Part shown: one piece after another, positions 1 to 6,990 of the stretch
Position numbering within the stretch: position 1 is the first letter of the stretch
How the letters are laid out: the number at the start of each line of letters is the position of its first letter
Source of the DNA: JBFGCA01 sp041567315
GTDB taxonomy: Bacteria; Acidobacteriota; Thermoanaerobaculia; Multivoradales; JAHEKO01
Direction: 5' to 3'
Assembly: GCA_041567315.1 (NCBI GenBank)
Contig: JBFGCA010000129.1
Location: 1 to 11,753 of the forward strand
DNA length: 11,753 nt
The notes under the pieces: generated by a model
Told to the model about the DNA's origin: nothing
Databases searched by the model: none
The model's input: only the letters and a program-made list of their open reading frames with translations
Made by a program: the position numbers and the translations under genes

Positions 1-2298
1 AAGATCATCGGCGAGTCCGCGGACCGCTACGCCCAGGGCTACTTCGTCTACGACTCCAAGAAAGCCGGGTCGGTCACGGTCTCGCACCTGCGCTTCGGAC
101 CTCGCCCGATCCGCTCCACCTACCTGGTCGGCGACGCCCAGTTCGTGGGATGCCATCAGTTCAGTTTCCTGGAGCGGATCGATGTCCTGCAGGAGGCCGG
201 ACGGGGAGCGCTGTTCCTGCTCAACAGCCCTCATGACCCCGAGGAAGTCTGGGAGGCGCTCCCCCGGCCGGTTCAGGAGACGATCATCGAGAAGCAGCTG
301 CGGTTCTACGTCGTGGACGCCTACCGGGTGGCCCGCGAGGCGGGCATGGGCGGCCGCATCAACACCATCATGCAGACCTGCTTCTTCGGCCTCTCGGACG
401 TCATGCCCAAAGGCGAAGCGATCGCGGCCATCAAGGAGTCGATTCGCGAGACCTACGGGAAGGCCGGCGAGCGCGTCGTCGAGCGCAATTTCCAGGCCGT
501 CGACATGGCGCTCGCGGGGTTGGAGGAGGTGCGGGTGCCGGAGCGGGCCGACAGCGAGATCCCGATGTGGAACGCCTCGCCCGAAGCTGCGCCCGACTTC
601 GTCCGCAACGTGACCTCCTACATGATGGCGGGCCGCGGCGACCAGCTGCCGGTGAGCTGCCTGCCGGTGGACGGCACCTACCCGGTGGGGACCGCCCGCT
701 GGGAGAAGCGCAACATCGCCCTCGAGATCCCGGTCTGGGACCCGGACGTCTGCATCCAGTGCGGCAAGTGCGCCATGGTCTGCCCCCACTCGGTGATCCG
801 GATCAAGGTGTACGAAGAAGAGCGGCTGAAGGGGGCGCCCACGACGTTTCAGTCGTGCGAGGCGAGCGACCGCGAGTGGAAGGGGTTGAAGTACACCATC
901 CAGGTGGCCCCGGAAGACTGCACCGGCTGCGCGATCTGTGTCGACGTGTGTCCCGCCAAGAACAAGTCCGAGGCCCGCCTGAAGGCGATCAACATGCGGC
1001 CCCAGCCGCCGCTTCGGGAGGCCGAGGCGGAGAACTGGGATTTCTTCCTGCAGATTCCGGAACTGGCCCGCGACCAGGTCCGCCGCAACCTGGTCAAGCA
1101 GTCGCAGGTGCTGGAGCCGCTGTTCGAGTTCTCGGGCGCCTGCGCGGGTTGCGGAGAGACGCCCTACCTGAAGCTGATGACCCAGCTGTTCGGCGACCGG
1201 GCGCTGGTGGCCAACGCCACCGGCTGCTCTTCGATCTACGGAGGAAACCTCCCGACCACGCCCTGGACCACCAACGCGGAAGGCCGGGGGCCGGCCTGGA
1301 CCAACTCCATGTTCGAGGACAACGCCGAGTTCGGGCTCGGCTTCCGGCTGGCCATCGAGTCCCAGCAGCGCCAGGCCGAGCGGCTGCTCCAGCGCCTCGG
1401 GAAGCGGCTGGGTGCCGACGAAGTGGAGGCGCTACTGGCCGCCGACCAGTCGGACGAGGCCGGGCTCGCCGCCCAGCGGGAGCGGGTGGGGCGGCTCAAG
1501 GAGACCCTGGCCGGCCTCGACGATCCGGCCGCCCGGCGGCTTGCGGCGGTGGCCGACTACCTGGTGACCAAGAGCGTCTGGCTGGTGGGCGGCGACGGCT
1601 GGGCCTACGACATCGGCTACGGCGGTCTCGACCACGTGCTGTCGATGAAACGCGACCTCAACGTCCTGGTGCTCGACACCGAGGTCTACTCCAACACCGG
1701 CGGCCAGCAGTCCAAGGCGACGCCGCTGGGCGCCGCCGCCAAGTTCGCCGCCGCCGGCAAGGAGGTGCCCAAGAAGGACCTCGGGCTCGAGGCGATGAGC
1801 TACGGTCACGTCTACGTCGCCCAGGTCGCCTTCGGGGCCAAGATGAACCAGACGGTGCAGGCCTTCCGCGAGGCCGAGTCCTACCCCGGGCCGTCGCTGA
1901 TCATCGCCTACAGTCCGTGCATCGCCCACGGCTACGACCTGTCGCAGAACGTCAACCAGCAGAAGGCGGCGGTGGAGACCGGGGTGTGGCCGCTCTATCG
2001 CTTCGACCCGCGGCGGGTCGCCGAAGGCAAGCCGCCGCTCCACCTCGACTCGCCGCCGCCGCGCGGCAAGGTGGCCGACTTCATGCGCGCCGAGACCCGC
2101 TTCCGGATGGTCGAGAAGCTCGACCCGGAGCGCTTCAAGCGGCTGCTGGCGGCGGCCCAGCGCCAGTCGGAGCGGCGTTACGCCGTCTACCGCCAGCTCG
2201 CCGGCATCACCATCCCGCTGCCGCCGCCGCTGCCCCCCCTGGACACGGCGACCGCCGAGCCCGCAGCGGCGGCGGCAGCGACCCCGGAGGCAAGCTGA
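1..2298 (+). CDS. nifJ: Pyruvate:ferredoxin/flavodoxin oxidoreductase, 3' part (5' end outside window)
   Basis: Cytoplasmic enzyme that oxidatively decarboxylates pyruvate with CoA to acetyl-CoA and CO2 and passes electrons to ferredoxin or flavodoxin. The frame is open from base 1, giving 765 residues; family members have about 1170-1230, so roughly 400-450 N-terminal residues are missing. The visible part starts in the gamma-type domain. Two ferredoxin-type [4Fe-4S] motifs follow (CIQCGKCAMVCP from residue 251, CTGCAICVDVCP from 307). The proximal cluster cysteines are CAGC at 381 plus the cysteines in NATGCSS and YSPCIAHG. The thiamine diphosphate motif begins with GDG at 531-533 and includes the Asn of YSNTGGQQ (565). 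The protein ends in a Pro/Ala-rich tail of about 27 residues not typical of the catalytic core. It is followed 4 bases later by a DHOD-like gene, suggesting an operon. Identity is very secure; flux direction (oxidase or CO2-fixing synthase) cannot be read from sequence. Confidence 0.97.
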   Translation, partial: KIIGESADRYAQGYFVYDSKKAGSVTVSHLRFGPRPIRSTYLVGDAQFVGCHQFSFLERIDVLQEAGRGALFLLNSPHDPEEVWEALPRPVQETIIEKQLRFYVVDAYRVAREAGMGGRINTIMQTCFFGLSDVMPKGEAIAAIKESIRETYGKAGERVVERNFQAVDMALAGLEEVRVPERADSEIPMWNASPEAAPDFVRNVTSYMMAGRGDQLPVSCLPVDGTYPVGTARWEKRNIALEIPVWDPDVCIQCGKCAMVCPHSVIRIKVYEEERLKGAPTTFQSCEASDREWKGLKYTIQVAPEDCTGCAICVDVCPAKNKSEARLKAINMRPQPPLREAEAENWDFFLQIPELARDQVRRNLVKQSQVLEPLFEFSGACAGCGETPYLKLMTQLFGDRALVANATGCSSIYGGNLPTTPWTTNAEGRGPAWTNSMFEDNAEFGLGFRLAIESQQRQAERLLQRLGKRLGADEVEALLAADQSDEAGLAAQRERVGRLKETLAGLDDPAARRLAAVADYLVTKSVWLVGGDGWAYDIGYGGLDHVLSMKRDLNVLVLDTEVYSNTGGQQSKATPLGAAAKFAAAGKEVPKKDLGLEAMSYGHVYVAQVAFGAKMNQTVQAFREAESYPGPSLIIAYSPCIAHGYDLSQNVNQQKAAVETGVWPLYRFDPRRVAEGKPPLHLDSPPPRGKVADFMRAETRFRMVEKLDPERFKRLLAAAQRQSERRYAVYRQLAGITIPLPPPLPPLDTATAEPAAAAAATPEAS

Positions 2299-2302
2299 GC
2301 CC

Positions 2303-3298
2303 ATGGACCTCAGGACCACCTATCTCGGCCTCGAGCTCCCCCACCCGCTGATGCCCGGCGCCTCGCCGCTGGTCGACGATCTCGACGCGGTGCGGCGCCT
2401 GGAGGACGCCGGCGCCGCCGCCATCGTCATGTCCTCGCTGTTCGAGGAGCAGATCGAGCGCGAGCAGCTGGCCACCGACGCCTATCTCGAGGGGCCGGCC
2501 AACTCCTTCGCCGAGGCGCTCTCCTACCTGCCCGCGCCGCCCGCCTACGCCCTCGGACCCGAGCGCTATCTCGACCAGCTCCGGCGGGTGCGCGAGGCGG
2601 TGACGATCCCGGTGGTGGCCTCGCTCAACGGCACCCGCTCGGGCCGCTGGCTGGACTACGCCGCCCAGATGGAGGAGGCCGGCGCCCACGCCCTCGAGCT
2701 CAACGTCTACCGCCTGGCCACCGACCCGGCGGAAAGCGGCGCCGAGATCGAGCACCGCACCGAGGAGATGGTGAGCGAGCTGGCGAGCCGGGTCAGCCTG
2801 CCGATCGCGGTCAAGCTGTCCCCGTTCTACAGCGCGCTGGCGCACTTCGCCCGGCGGCTGGCGGTGGCGGGAGCCGACGGTCTGGTGCTGTTCAACCGCT
2901 TCTACCAGCCCGACATCGACGTCGAGGAGCTGGAGGTGATCCGCTCGCTCCATCTCTCCGACCCCAGCGAGCTGCTGCTGCGGCTGCGCTGGCTGGCCAT
3001 CCTGGCGGGCCGGCTGGAGGTCTCGCTGGCCGCCACCGGCGGCGTCCACTCGGGACTCGACGTGGTCAAGGCGGTGATGGCGGGCGCCGACGCCGTGCAG
3101 GTGGTCTCCTGTCTGCTCCGGCGCGGACCCGAGCACCTGGCGGTCCTGCGCGCCGAGCTCGAGACCTGGCTCGAGGAGCACGAGTACGACTCGCTGGCGC
3201 AGATGCGGGGCTCGCTGAGCCTCGAGCGCTGCCCCGACCCGGCGGCCTACGAGCGCGCCAACTACATCGAGATCCTGCAGAGCTGGCGGACCGGTTGA
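2303..3298 (+). CDS. Dihydroorotate dehydrogenase-like FMN flavoprotein linked to PFOR
   Basis: A 331-residue TIM-barrel protein of the class I dihydroorotate dehydrogenase superfamily. FMN-site elements are visible: SLNG (108-110), K171 in KLSP, N198 in LFNR, and the phosphate-binding ATGGVHSG near 244-251. The pyrimidine enzymes carry an N-x-S-C-P-N loop with the catalytic Cys (or Ser in class 2); here the corresponding strand reads LNVYRLATDP (133-142), so the catalytic residue appears lost. It is therefore probably not the pyrimidine enzyme. DHOD-like genes of this kind are commonly found beside nifJ, and their role is not established; an electron-transfer or accessory flavoprotein is a guess. 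The start is ATG 4 bases after the nifJ stop, with GGAGG at 2286-2290 inside the end of nifJ, which favours translational coupling. Confidence 0.92.
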   Translation: MDLRTTYLGLELPHPLMPGASPLVDDLDAVRRLEDAGAAAIVMSSLFEEQIEREQLATDAYLEGPANSFAEALSYLPAPPAYALGPERYLDQLRRVREAVTIPVVASLNGTRSGRWLDYAAQMEEAGAHALELNVYRLATDPAESGAEIEHRTEEMVSELASRVSLPIAVKLSPFYSALAHFARRLAVAGADGLVLFNRFYQPDIDVEELEVIRSLHLSDPSELLLRLRWLAILAGRLEVSLAATGGVHSGLDVVKAVMAGADAVQVVSCLLRRGPEHLAVLRAELETWLEEHEYDSLAQMRGSLSLERCPDPAAYERANYIEILQSWRTG

Positions 3299-3317
3299 GC
3301 GATCGCCGGCATGGAAA

Positions 3318-3326
3318 AGAGGTAGG
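3318..3326 (+). promoter_or_regulatory. Ribosome binding site for the Rieske gene
   Basis: The purine-rich AGAGGTAGG lies about 10 bases before the GTG at 3337. It favours that GTG over the in-frame TTG at 3295, which overlaps the preceding stop codon and would add 14 polar residues ahead of the twin-arginine/hydrophobic segment. Confidence 0.6.
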
Positions 3327-3336
3327 ATCGCCGCCG

Positions 3337-3798
3337 GTGCCCACCGAGCCTCTCCCCCGCCGCCGCTTCCTCAGCTGGCTGCTCGGCGGCTCCTTCGGAG
3401 CGCTGACCGCCGCGGTGGTCTACCCGGTGCTGCGCTTCCTGAGTCCGCCCGAGGTCCCCGAGGCCTCCACCAACCAGGTCGAGGCCGGCGCCACCAACGA
3501 CCCCGAGCTGCTGGAGAAGGGCTTCAAGATCGTCCGTTTCGGGGCCGAGCCGGTGATCGTACTGCGGGTCGCGGAGGGCGACTTCCGGGCCTTCGCCGCC
3601 ACCTGCACCCACCTCGACTGCATCGTCGAGTACCACAAGGACGTCCGCCGCATCTGGTGCAACTGCCACAACGGCCAGTTCGACCTCCAGGGCCGGCAGG
3701 TGGCCGGCCCGCCGCCGCGGCCGCTCGAGGGCTTCCAGGTCGACCTCGAGTCGACGGGCCCCGGGCAGCCGCAGACCATCATCGTCAGCCGCGCCTGA
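3337..3798 (+). CDS. Rieske [2Fe-2S] protein of a cytochrome bc/b6f-type complex
   Basis: Rieske subunit of a quinol-oxidising cytochrome complex, 153 residues from the chosen GTG start. The N-terminus has PRRRFLSWLLGG (residues 7-18) followed by a hydrophobic span to about 35, a twin-arginine-type uncleaved membrane anchor as in other Rieske proteins. The cluster ligands are C90 and H92 (CTHLDC) and C108 and H111 (CNCH); C95 and C110 are placed to form the conserved disulfide. The globular domain would face the periplasm. An in-frame TTG at 3295 is an alternative start but has no good ribosome site. Only 6 bases separate it from the cytochrome b gene, so the two are almost certainly co-translated partners. 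It could be called qcrA or petC; I leave the symbol open. Confidence 0.95.
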   Translation: MPTEPLPRRRFLSWLLGGSFGALTAAVVYPVLRFLSPPEVPEASTNQVEAGATNDPELLEKGFKIVRFGAEPVIVLRVAEGDFRAFAATCTHLDCIVEYHKDVRRIWCNCHNGQFDLQGRQVAGPPPRPLEGFQVDLESTGPGQPQTIIVSRA

Positions 3799-3804
3799 AC
3801 GTCG

Positions 3805-4980
3805 ATGCGCGCCCTCACCGCGAGACTCCGGGGCTGGCTGGATCAGCGGGTGCCGCTGGCAGCGGCCACCGAGTTCGCGGCCAAGAAGACGGTGCCGATG
3901 CACCGCTACACGGTCTTCTACTACCTGGGCGGGATGACGCTGTTCTTCTTCCTGGTCCAGGTGATGACCGGCATCCTGCTGATGCTCTATTACCGGCCGT
4001 CGGCGGACCAGGCGTTCGAGTCGGTCGAGTTCCTGATGACCACCGTGCCGTTCGGCTGGCTGGTGCGCTCGATCCACTCCTGGTCGGCCAACCTGATGGT
4101 CTTCTTCGCCTTCCTCCACCTGCTGACGGTCTACTTCGCCAAGGCCTACCGCAGGCCGCGCGAGCTGACCTGGATCACCGGCTGCCTGCTGCTCTTCCTG
4201 TCGATGGCGTTCGGGTTCTCGGGCTACCTGCTGCCCTGGAACCAGCTCGCCTTCTTCGCCACCAAGGTGGGCACCGACATCGCCGGCTCGGTGCCGCTGG
4301 TCGGCGACTGGCTGCTGCGCTTCCTGCGCGGCGGCGAGCGGGTCACCGGCGGCACCCTGTCGCGCTTCTACGGCTGGCACGTGGCCATCCTGCCGGCGGT
4401 CACCGCGGTGCTGCTCGGCGTCCACCTGCTGCTGGTCCAGGTGCAGGGGATGAGCGTGCCGCCGACGGCCGAGGCGGAGGCGGCGCGGCGCCGGCCGATG
4501 AGGTTCTTCCCCAACTTCGCGCTCCGCGACCTGTTCGGCTGGATCCTGGCGTTGGGGGTGCTGGCGGCGCTGGCGGCGCTGTTCCCCTGGGAGCTGGGCG
4601 AGAAGGCCGACCCCTTCGCCCCCGCCTACGCCGACATCCGGCCCGAGTGGTACTTCGTCTTCATGTTCGAGACCCTCAAGCTGGTGCCGGGCGGCGAGAT
4701 CGCCGGCATCGAGTACGAGGCGATCCCCATCCTGCTGTTCGGGGTGGCCGGCCTGCTGCTCGTGCTGGTGCCCTTTCTCGACCGCCGGCTCCATCGCGAC
4801 GGCCGCAGCCCGCTGTTCACCGCCATCGGCGCCGTGGCCACGGTCTTCGTGGTGGGGATGACCGCCTGGGGCTACCGCTCGCTGCTGCCGGTCTACGCCA
4901 TGCTGGCGGGAGGAGCGGTGGTGCTGGTGCTGGGCCTGGGCACCCGGCGGGTGCCGAGGCCGGAGGGTGGCGAACCGTGA
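3805..4980 (+). CDS. Cytochrome b of a bc-type complex (b6-like N-half fused to subunit IV-like C-half)
   Basis: Integral membrane diheme cytochrome b, 391 residues, oxidising quinol with the Rieske protein. The N-terminal half closely resembles cytochrome b6 (FYYLGG near 38-43, YYRPSADQAF, RSIHSWSAN, RPRELTW, GYLLPWNQ). Heme ligands are H91/H105 (13 residues between) and H192/H207 (14 between); the 13/14 pattern is characteristic of b6 rather than mitochondrial cytochrome b. The C-terminal half carries the Qo-site PEWY motif at 280-283. I count about eight membrane helices (near 36-60, 85-110, 121-145, 190-212, 243-262, 305-326, 336-357, 360-380), the number usual for bc1. Y40 sits where b6 proteins have the cysteine binding heme c(n). 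The stop overlaps the GTG start of the next gene (GTGA). The start ATG has only a weak ribosome site. Confidence 0.97.
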   Translation: MRALTARLRGWLDQRVPLAAATEFAAKKTVPMHRYTVFYYLGGMTLFFFLVQVMTGILLMLYYRPSADQAFESVEFLMTTVPFGWLVRSIHSWSANLMVFFAFLHLLTVYFAKAYRRPRELTWITGCLLLFLSMAFGFSGYLLPWNQLAFFATKVGTDIAGSVPLVGDWLLRFLRGGERVTGGTLSRFYGWHVAILPAVTAVLLGVHLLLVQVQGMSVPPTAEAEAARRRPMRFFPNFALRDLFGWILALGVLAALAALFPWELGEKADPFAPAYADIRPEWYFVFMFETLKLVPGGEIAGIEYEAIPILLFGVAGLLLVLVPFLDRRLHRDGRSPLFTAIGAVATVFVVGMTAWGYRSLLPVYAMLAGGAVVLVLGLGTRRVPRPEGGEP

Positions 4981-6800
4981 CCGCTCGACTCGCACTCGCC
5001 GTCGCCGGCGGGCTGCTGGCCGCCGTAGGCGCCGCAGCCCCGGCCGGGGCCGCCGAGCCCACCTCCTGCACCACCTGCCACGCCGACCCCGATCTGTTCG
5101 AAGAGGAGGCGCTGGCCGCGGTCCGCGACTACGTCGGCGACGTCCACGCCGAGGTCGGGCTGGGCTGCCACGACTGCCACGGCGGCAACCCGGACCCGGC
5201 GCTGGCCGACGACATGTTCGCGGCCAAGGACGAGGGGTGGGCGGCCAACCCCTACCGCGGTGCGCCCGCCGCCGGCGAGGTCCCCGGCTTCTGCGCCCGC
5301 TGTCACTCCGACCCCGCCTACATGCGGCGCTTCCGGCCGGCGCCGCGGGTCGACCAGGAGCGGGAGTACTGGACCAGCCAGCACGGGGTGGCGCTGGCCG
5401 GCGGCGACGAGCGAGTGGCGACCTGCGTCTCCTGTCACGGCGTCCACGGCATCCGCCGGGCCACCGACCCCGACTCGACGGTCCATCCCACGCGGGTCGC
5501 CGACACCTGCCGGGGGTGCCACGGCGACGCCGAGCGGATGGCCGGCTACCGGCTCCCCGACGGCCGTCCGCTGCCGGTCGATCAGTACGCCCGCTGGCGG
5601 CAGAGCGTCCACGCCGCCGCCCTGCTGGAGCGCGAGGACCTGTCGGCCCCGACCTGCAACGACTGTCACGGCAATCACGGGGCGATGCCGCCCGGGCTCG
5701 ACGCGGTGACCTACGTCTGCGGCCAGTGTCACGGCCGCGAGGCCTCGATCTTCCGCGCCAGCCCCAAGCACCGCGGCTTCGTGGAGCACAACGAGTATCT
5801 GCAGGACGCCGGCGAGGAGAGCTGCGCCGCCTGCCACGAGGAGCCCCAGGCGTCGGTCACCGGCCTGGACTCCTTCAGCGAGTGCAGCACCTGCCACGGC
5901 AACCACGGCGTGGTGCGGCCGACGGTGGCGCTGTTCTCGGCCCTGCCCGAGACCCCCTGCGCCTTCTGCCACGAGGCGCGGGTCGAAGCGGCCGGCGAGC
6001 CGGGCGCCGGAGCTTCTGCCGAGGCCTCCGCCGTTGAGGACGACGAAGCCGCCCTCGATCCGGTCGCCGCCCTGGTGCCCGAGCCGGAGGCCAGCCGCCG
6101 CCGCTACCTGGAGGTCCGCGACGGGCTGCTGGCGACGGCCGCCGAGTCGGGCCTGACCGGCGCCGAGCTGTTCGACTGGCTGGTGGACGCGGCGGCAACG
6201 GTCGAGGCTCACGACCTGCCGGGGTCGATCGCTGAGGGCGCCGCGCCGCAGCTGCGCCCCGAGTTCGAGCGGCTGTTCGAGAAGTTCCGGATCGGCAAGA
6301 CCCACTACACCTACGAGGACCCGGTCACCGGCGCCGAGGTGCGCGCCGGACTGCGGCGGTGCGGCACCTGCCACGAGCCCGAGGATCTCGCCGAGACCCC
6401 CGATGGCGTCCACCACGGCAGCACCGAGATGGTGGCGCGGATGCACGAGCTGACCGCGCTCACCGCCCGCGCCGAGCGCATCCTGCTACGGGCGCGTCGC
6501 GGCGGCGTCGAGACCCGCGAGGCGCTGCTCGAGGTGGACGCGGCGGTCGACGCCCAGATCGGCCTCGAGGTGCTGGTCCATGGCTTCTCGGTCGCCGAGG
6601 ACGGCGAGTTCATGAAGCAGCACGGGGCGGGGATGGAGCACGCCCGGGCCGCCCTCGACCGCGGTCAGGCGGCGCTCGACGAGCTGTCCTTCCGCCACCG
6701 CGGGCTGTGGGTGGCGCTCGGCCTGGTGGTCCTCGCCCTCGTCGCCCTGGCGCTCAAGATCCGGGACGTCTCGGAGTCGGAGAGCCGGGCGGCCGGCTGA
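4977..6800 (+). CDS. Membrane-anchored 11-heme c-type cytochrome of the bc-type complex
   Basis: A periplasmic multiheme cytochrome of 607 residues. A signal peptide covers residues 1-26 (hydrophobic, ending AGAA). Eleven CXXCH motifs start at C31, 64, 106, 150, 178, 227, 248, 283, 303, 328 and 462. Ten lie in the first 335 residues. An acidic/Ala-rich linker (about 338-370) and helical sequence follow, then one isolated heme at 462, a His-containing helical region (470-570) and a C-terminal membrane anchor (about 576-594) with a short charged tail. The GTG start overlaps the cytochrome b stop by 4 bases and is preceded by GGAGG at 4962-4966. No cytochrome c1 or f gene is present, so this protein probably accepts electrons from the Rieske protein (inference). 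The exact family is not recognised beyond multiheme c-type cytochrome with NapC/c3-like motifs. Confidence 0.93.
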   Translation: MTARLALAVAGGLLAAVGAAAPAGAAEPTSCTTCHADPDLFEEEALAAVRDYVGDVHAEVGLGCHDCHGGNPDPALADDMFAAKDEGWAANPYRGAPAAGEVPGFCARCHSDPAYMRRFRPAPRVDQEREYWTSQHGVALAGGDERVATCVSCHGVHGIRRATDPDSTVHPTRVADTCRGCHGDAERMAGYRLPDGRPLPVDQYARWRQSVHAAALLEREDLSAPTCNDCHGNHGAMPPGLDAVTYVCGQCHGREASIFRASPKHRGFVEHNEYLQDAGEESCAACHEEPQASVTGLDSFSECSTCHGNHGVVRPTVALFSALPETPCAFCHEARVEAAGEPGAGASAEASAVEDDEAALDPVAALVPEPEASRRRYLEVRDGLLATAAESGLTGAELFDWLVDAAATVEAHDLPGSIAEGAAPQLRPEFERLFEKFRIGKTHYTYEDPVTGAEVRAGLRRCGTCHEPEDLAETPDGVHHGSTEMVARMHELTALTARAERILLRARRGGVETREALLEVDAAVDAQIGLEVLVHGFSVAEDGEFMKQHGAGMEHARAALDRGQAALDELSFRHRGLWVALGLVVLALVALALKIRDVSESESRAAG

Positions 6801-6809
6801 TCCGGCCGC

Positions 6810-6825
6810 CTACCTCATCAGGTAG
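6810..6825 (+). repeat. Small inverted repeat just after the 11-heme gene
   Basis: A perfect 6-bp stem (CTACCT/AGGTAG) with a 4-base loop starts 10 bases after the stop codon. No T tract follows, so it is at most a weak transcript-end or stabilising hairpin. Confidence 0.35.
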
Positions 6826-6932
6826 CCACCCCGGCGCGGCGCGTCCCACCCCGGCGGCGGTGGCGCGTGAGTCGTCCCCGTTCCATTCTTGACCCGGCCG
6901 CCTGCCCCGGCCCCGGCCGGACTCACCTGGCT

Positions 6933-6968
6933 CGGTCGGTTGGGGCCGGCGGCGGCCGCAGCCGACCG
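6933..6968 (+). promoter_or_regulatory. GC-rich hairpin in the leader of the 21-heme gene
   Basis: The arms CGGTCGGTTG (6933-6942) and CAGCCGACCG (6959-6968) pair over 10 bp with one G-U pair. Inside, GGCCG (6944-6948) and CGGCC (6953-6957) form a second stem with a 4-base loop. The hairpin ends 22 bases before the ATG at 6991, near the weak ribosome site GGAAAG (6979-6984), and no T tract follows. It could modulate translation or mRNA stability; function is inferred from position only. In such GC-rich DNA, chance pairing is a real alternative. Confidence 0.4.
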
Positions 6969-6990
6969 ACCGGTGCCCGGAAAGCCACCC

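Noticed and set aside
2303..3298. Annotation as pyrimidine dihydroorotate dehydrogenase (pyrD)
   Set aside because: The catalytic N-x-S-C-P-N loop is replaced and the neighbours are PFOR and respiratory genes, not pyrimidine genes.
3299..3306. GCGATCGC palindrome, also at 418-425 and 10200-10207
   Set aside because: The octamer resembles the cyanobacterial HIP1 element, but three copies in a GC-rich window, two of them inside coding sequence, are not convincing enrichment.
3657..4976. Upstream extension of the 11-heme reading frame through the cytochrome b gene
   Set aside because: The extension is an Arg/Pro/Ala-rich shadow of cytochrome b. The GTG at 4977 opens a signal peptide and has GGAGG ahead of it.
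6889..6990. TTG start at 6889 for the 21-heme protein, or TTGACC as a -35 promoter box
   Set aside because: The added residues are Pro/Ala/Gly-rich and sit ahead of a good signal peptide starting at 6991. No matching -10 element is visible about 17 bases downstream.
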